Source: CBDFGN01 sp965247065 (GTDB lineage: Bacteria; Bacteroidota; Bacteroidia; Cytophagales; Cyclobacteriaceae). Taken from it: a DNA stretch of 64,000 nucleotides. The notes under the pieces were generated by a model. The model searched no databases and had not been told where the DNA came from. It saw only the letters and a program-made list of their open reading frames with translations. The position numbers and the translations under genes were made by a program. Location of the stretch: positions 3,410,001-3,474,000 of the forward strand of contig CBDFGN010000006.1 in assembly GCA_965247065.1 (NCBI GenBank), given 5' to 3'. Position 1 is the stretch's first letter. Each line of letters begins with the position of its first letter. Positions 61,280 through 64,000 of this stretch are shown in pieces.

Positions 61280-62287
61280 ATGAAGTATAAAGTATTTATT
61301 GGCGTAGATGTGTCTAAAGAGGTTCTGGATTTTGTAGTGATTGCTGAAGGCAAAAAGTTGTTCCACTTGCTGGTAAGTAACGATAAAAAAGGGATCAATC
61401 TGTTTTACAAAAGATTACTAAAAGAAGTAGAGACCGATCAGATCCACTGGTTATTATGTCTTGAGCATACGGGTATCTACTGTAACCCTTTATTGGAATT
61501 TGTGGTTGAAAAGAACATGGCAGTTTGGTTAGAAAACGCAGCAGTAATCAAAGCACACCATGCGTTGGAACGAGGTAAAAATGATGCTTTAGATGCCTTA
61601 AGAATTTCTGAGTATGCTTATGCTAAAAGGGATAAAGTAAGGCTGTGGGAAGCTCCCAGAGAGGTTGTCAATCAATTGAAATCTATGATCCGTCTCAGGA
61701 AAAGACTACTTACTTCCAAAAAGAGGCTACTTGATCCTCTACAGGAAGACAAGCAGTTTGGTAATAAACAATGGGCAAAGGAACATGATAAACTACTTCG
61801 ACCTGTTATAGCCAAAATAGAAAAACAACTCAAAGAAGTGGAACAGAAAATCCAGCAGCTCATTGATGGGGACCATCATCTTAAACAACTTTATCAACTG
61901 ATTACATCGGTAAGCGGAGTAGGGCAGATTGTAGCTATCAATACCCTGGTAGTCACTAACGAGTTTAAACAGATCACTGACCCAAAAAAGATGGCCTGTC
62001 ATTGCGGAGTAGCCCCTTTCCAATACGATTCAGGGAAAACGATTCGCAGCAGGGCCAGAGTGTCACACAGGGCAGACAAGTCGATGAAAGTACTACTACA
62101 CTTGGCGGCTATGTCAGCCATCTCTGGTAAAGGAGAATTAAGAGATTATTACCTAAGAAAAGTAGAGGAAGGCAAGAATAAAATGGCTGTACTTAATGCT
62201 GTAAGAAACAAAATCATCCACCGAGTATTTGCTTGTGTAAGAGAAAATAGGAAATATGAAAAAATTTATAAGCATGCCCTTGTTTAA
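61280..62287 (+). CDS. IS110-family transposase (DEDD recombinase)
   Basis: The 335-residue protein has the RuvC-like DEDD residues Asp10 (IGVDVSKE), Glu62 (CLEHTGIY), Asp102 and Asp105 (KNDALDALRIS). A coiled-coil linker follows around EKQLKEVEQKIQQL, then the C-terminal Tnp domain with ITSVSGVGQIVAIN. The probable catalytic Ser251 is in FQYDSGKTIR. I take ATG 61280 (MKYKVFIG) over GTG 61247, which would lie inside the predicted RNA stem. The gene looks intact. Confidence 0.93.
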   Translation: MKYKVFIGVDVSKEVLDFVVIAEGKKLFHLLVSNDKKGINLFYKRLLKEVETDQIHWLLCLEHTGIYCNPLLEFVVEKNMAVWLENAAVIKAHHALERGKNDALDALRISEYAYAKRDKVRLWEAPREVVNQLKSMIRLRKRLLTSKKRLLDPLQEDKQFGNKQWAKEHDKLLRPVIAKIEKQLKEVEQKIQQLIDGDHHLKQLYQLITSVSGVGQIVAINTLVVTNEFKQITDPKKMACHCGVAPFQYDSGKTIRSRARVSHRADKSMKVLLHLAAMSAISGKGELRDYYLRKVEEGKNKMAVLNAVRNKIIHRVFACVRENRKYEKIYKHALV

Positions 62288-62800
62288 TCCTTAGAAATCG
62301 CAGGGGATCCCGAAATTGAAATTTGCCGGGCGATTTCCAATAGGACCGCCACTCCACTGGCGTTGTCATTGGCGCCATCCATCGGGTCCCCTTCCTACTC
62401 TGGCTCTTTGTCGGCCCAAGGCCGGGTATCCCAATGCGCCGCCAGCAAGATTCTCTTATTGACCCCTAATTGAAACGAAGCAATAATATTCCGGAGTTTC
62501 AATTTTGTACCATCAAAAGCCTGTTCTTCAAACTCCTGGGTTACAACCTTAGCTCCATATTTATGCAGTTTGTTCACCAGATATTTCAAGCACTTCCGGT
62601 GTCCGGATGTGTTTGGGATGCGTGGGCCAAACGCCAGCTGTTCTTGAATGAACCTGTAGGAGGAATCGGGGTTGAAAATAGGTACTTCTATTGATCTAAT
62701 AGGCACCTCATTGGTAGTCTCCGGCGCTTTCCGGGGTTGGCTGCAGCATGCCAAAAGCAAACATGATCCAAGGAGCAGAACTGGAAGATATCCTAACTTT

Positions 62801-64000
62801 CTATTCCTCATAGCCCCAATCCACACCCGTCTTGGAATCGTTCAGAACGATCCCCAAAGCTTTCAGCTGTCCCCGAATAAGATCTACTTGGTCATAATCT
62901 TTCGAGGACTTAGCCTGGCTATATAGGTCCAGGACAATGCTCAGCATGCTATTTTGATCAGCAGATTTCTCTTCAGTGATTCCAAGGATGTCCTCAATAA
63001 ATTGGATATAGGTGTCTTTCAGTTTTCTGAAAACAGGTTCACCTAATTCAGCCATTGACAAATTCTTAGTGTGAAGTGAGTTTATCTTTTTCAGTAAGTT
63101 AAATAAGTGCCCGATTGCCGACGCGGTGTTGAAATCATCGTTCATTGCCTGGTAGCAATTATCCACCAGTGAATCTATGTCAGAGATCACCTTTTCATTC
63201 AGTTGTTTTTCGGATTCTTCCTTATACTCAAGGCCCTTGACAGTTTTAAGACCGTTTATTAGTTTGATGTAGCCCTTTTTTGCCGCATCCAAGGCCTCAA
63301 CTGAGAAATCGAGTGTACTCCTGTAATGTGCCTGTAGAATGAAGAACCGAACGGTCATTGGACTTACGGGTCGCTTAATTTTGGCATGAGTGCCACTAAA
63401 CAACTCCTTTAGGGTTATAAAGTTACCCAGTGATTTTCCCATCTTTTGGCCATCAATGGTTATTAAATTGTTGTGCATCCAATATCTGGCTTGATCCGTT
63501 CCATAACAGGTCTGAGTTTGAGCAATCTCGCATTCATGATGTGGGAATAGCAAATCCATCCCCCCCCCGTGAATGTCAAATTCTTCTCCTAAATATTTCG
63601 TGCTCATGGCTGAGCACTCAAGGTGCCAACCCGGATACCCTTCACTCCATGGGGACTTCCATTTCATCAGATGCTCGGGGGTGGCTTTCTTCCACAGAGC
63701 AAAATCTAAGGGGCTTCTTTTCGCTTCCTGACCGGCTAAATCTCGAGATCCCGCCAATAGGTCATCAACAATGCGTCCGGAGAGCTTCCCGTAATGCTTT
63801 TGTTGATTGTATTTAGGAACGTCAAAATAAACTGAACCACCAACTTCGTAAGCTAACCCGCTAAGAATTATGGCCTCGATGAATTCAATTTGCTCTAAAA
63901 TATGACCTGATGCACGAGGCTCGATGCTTGGTGGCAGATTATTCAGGTTTGCCATGTCCTCGTGAAAAGAGGACGAAAACAGCTGTACAATTTCCATCGG
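62801..64000 (-). CDS. cysS: Cysteinyl-tRNA synthetase, C-terminal part, cut by window edge
   Basis: About 400 residues are visible and the frame stays open to base 64000. The zinc-site Cys and His lie in GWHLECSAMS and FPHHECEIAQ; HGGGMDLLFPHHE is the class signature. The KMSKS loop appears as KMGKSLGNF, and the DALR and C-terminal domains follow. The HIGH motif lies outside the window. It charges tRNA-Cys. Its stop overlaps the M28 gene start by 11 bp. Confidence 0.96.
   Translation of the reverse strand, partial: PMEIVQLFSSSFHEDMANLNNLPPSIEPRASGHILEQIEFIEAIILSGLAYEVGGSVYFDVPKYNQQKHYGKLSGRIVDDLLAGSRDLAGQEAKRSPLDFALWKKATPEHLMKWKSPWSEGYPGWHLECSAMSTKYLGEEFDIHGGGMDLLFPHHECEIAQTQTCYGTDQARYWMHNNLITIDGQKMGKSLGNFITLKELFSGTHAKIKRPVSPMTVRFFILQAHYRSTLDFSVEALDAAKKGYIKLINGLKTVKGLEYKEESEKQLNEKVISDIDSLVDNCYQAMNDDFNTASAIGHLFNLLKKINSLHTKNLSMAELGEPVFRKLKDTYIQFIEDILGITEEKSADQNSMLSIVLDLYSQAKSSKDYDQVDLIRGQLKALGIVLNDSKTGVDWGYEE

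Larger units (their letters stand above)
60988..62290 (+). mobile_element. IS110-family insertion sequence
   Basis: The element of about 1.3 kb has no terminal inverted repeats, as expected for IS110. Junctions are inferred from the broken M28 gene. Left flank ends TACCTACC at 60987, right flank resumes at TTAGAAATCGC (62291), and both ends share a CC dinucleotide that serves as the likely 2-bp core. A non-coding left arm of about 290 bp precedes the transposase gene, and the transposase stop lies 3 bp from the right end. The long left arm is where IS110-group elements encode their bridge RNA. Confidence 0.85.
60489..62811 (-). pseudogene. M28-family peptidase / glutaminyl-cyclase-like lipoprotein gene broken by IS110 and an in-frame stop
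   Basis: The N-terminal piece (62811 down to 62290) has a lipoprotein signal (LLLGSCLLLACCSQP) and the zinc-site start LAAHWDTRPWADKEPE. It then meets TAG at 62395-62397. The same frame goes on as EGDPMDGANDNASGVAVLLE and ARQISISGSPAIS up to the element. The C-terminal piece (60986-60489) resumes VGIDLAFFDGEDYG and has TDDHVFIN and PTHHTLGDN. Removing the IS and one shared CC joins SPAISK to VGIDLAFF in frame. The intact ancestor would be about 330 residues. Such enzymes trim peptides or cyclise N-terminal glutamine. Its start overlaps the cysS end. Confidence 0.82.

Noticed and set aside
60986..62290. Terminal inverted repeats for the IS110 element
   Set aside because: None are present; only a shared CC is found at the junctions, which fits the family.
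18571..62811. TAG reassigned to an amino acid, to explain the in-frame stops in UbiA and M28
   Set aside because: Many intact genes here end with TAG at the proper length (ccmF, purH, wbpD), and the broken genes show other lesions as well.
1..64000. CRISPR arrays, tRNA or rRNA genes
   Set aside because: No repeat-spacer pattern, cloverleaf or rRNA-like sequence was recognised on either strand, including all intergenic gaps.

Overview
The window reads as chromosomal DNA of a Bacteroidota bacterium, probably a Cytophagales-like relative. Several signs agree on this: a PorZ-type component of the type IX secretion system next to recO, a nadK/DUF6089/DUF6089/uppS/bamA/ompH/ompH block, TAnnTTTG-type -7 promoter elements, a lack of strong Shine-Dalgarno sequences, and a Cys-type CcmE. 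Genes are dense and mostly in short operons. I found no rRNA, tRNA or CRISPR array. The only stretch near 300 bases without a protein gene is the left non-coding arm of the IS110 element (60988-61279), which carries a probable bridge RNA. The stretch 18253-18570 holds a decayed CDGSH gene.

Region 1 (1-12795, minus strand) is a surface-polysaccharide precursor locus. It encodes an apparently complete route to UDP-2,3-diacetamido-2,3-dideoxy-mannuronic acid: TviB/WbpO-like dehydrogenase, WbpB oxidoreductase, WbpE aminotransferase, WbpD acetyltransferase and WbpI epimerase. It also encodes the two GDP-L-fucose enzymes (Gmd, Fcl), two paratose-epimerase-like SDRs, two family-2 glycosyltransferases and the start of an asparagine-synthase-type amidotransferase. 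An IS630-family element sits exactly at the wbpD stop codon and separates it from wbpB.

Region 2 (12869-24012 and on to 27082, plus strand) holds ccmBCDEF for cytochrome c maturation, a Rossmann/DUF2520 gene, two decayed genes (CDGSH Fe-S protein and UbiA prenyltransferase), purN, purH, and the cell-shape cluster mreBCD-mrdA-rodA.

Region 3 (27084-50348) is housekeeping: thymidine kinase, porZ, recO, chrA, LD-carboxypeptidase, the outer-membrane biogenesis operon, nadK, a CBS-domain protein, pabA, cvpA, yqeY, pdxJ, an RsmI-like methylase, metK, and rpsU-xerC-hpf.

Region 4 (50492-64000) is more accessory. It has a transglutaminase-like lipoprotein, a glycosyltransferase-2/PMT fusion gene broken by an IS982 element, an acyl-CoA dehydrogenase, a nucleotide-sugar operon (ugd, uxs, rfbB, rfbA), an M28-family peptidase gene broken by an IS110 element as well as an in-frame stop, and the 3' part of cysS.

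Three IS families and several decayed genes in 64 kb, mostly in glycan and envelope functions, suggest ongoing remodelling of the cell surface. The most interesting item is the IS110 left arm. Two strong stem-loops enclose candidate guide segments that resemble the insertion site and the element end, as expected for a bridge RNA.
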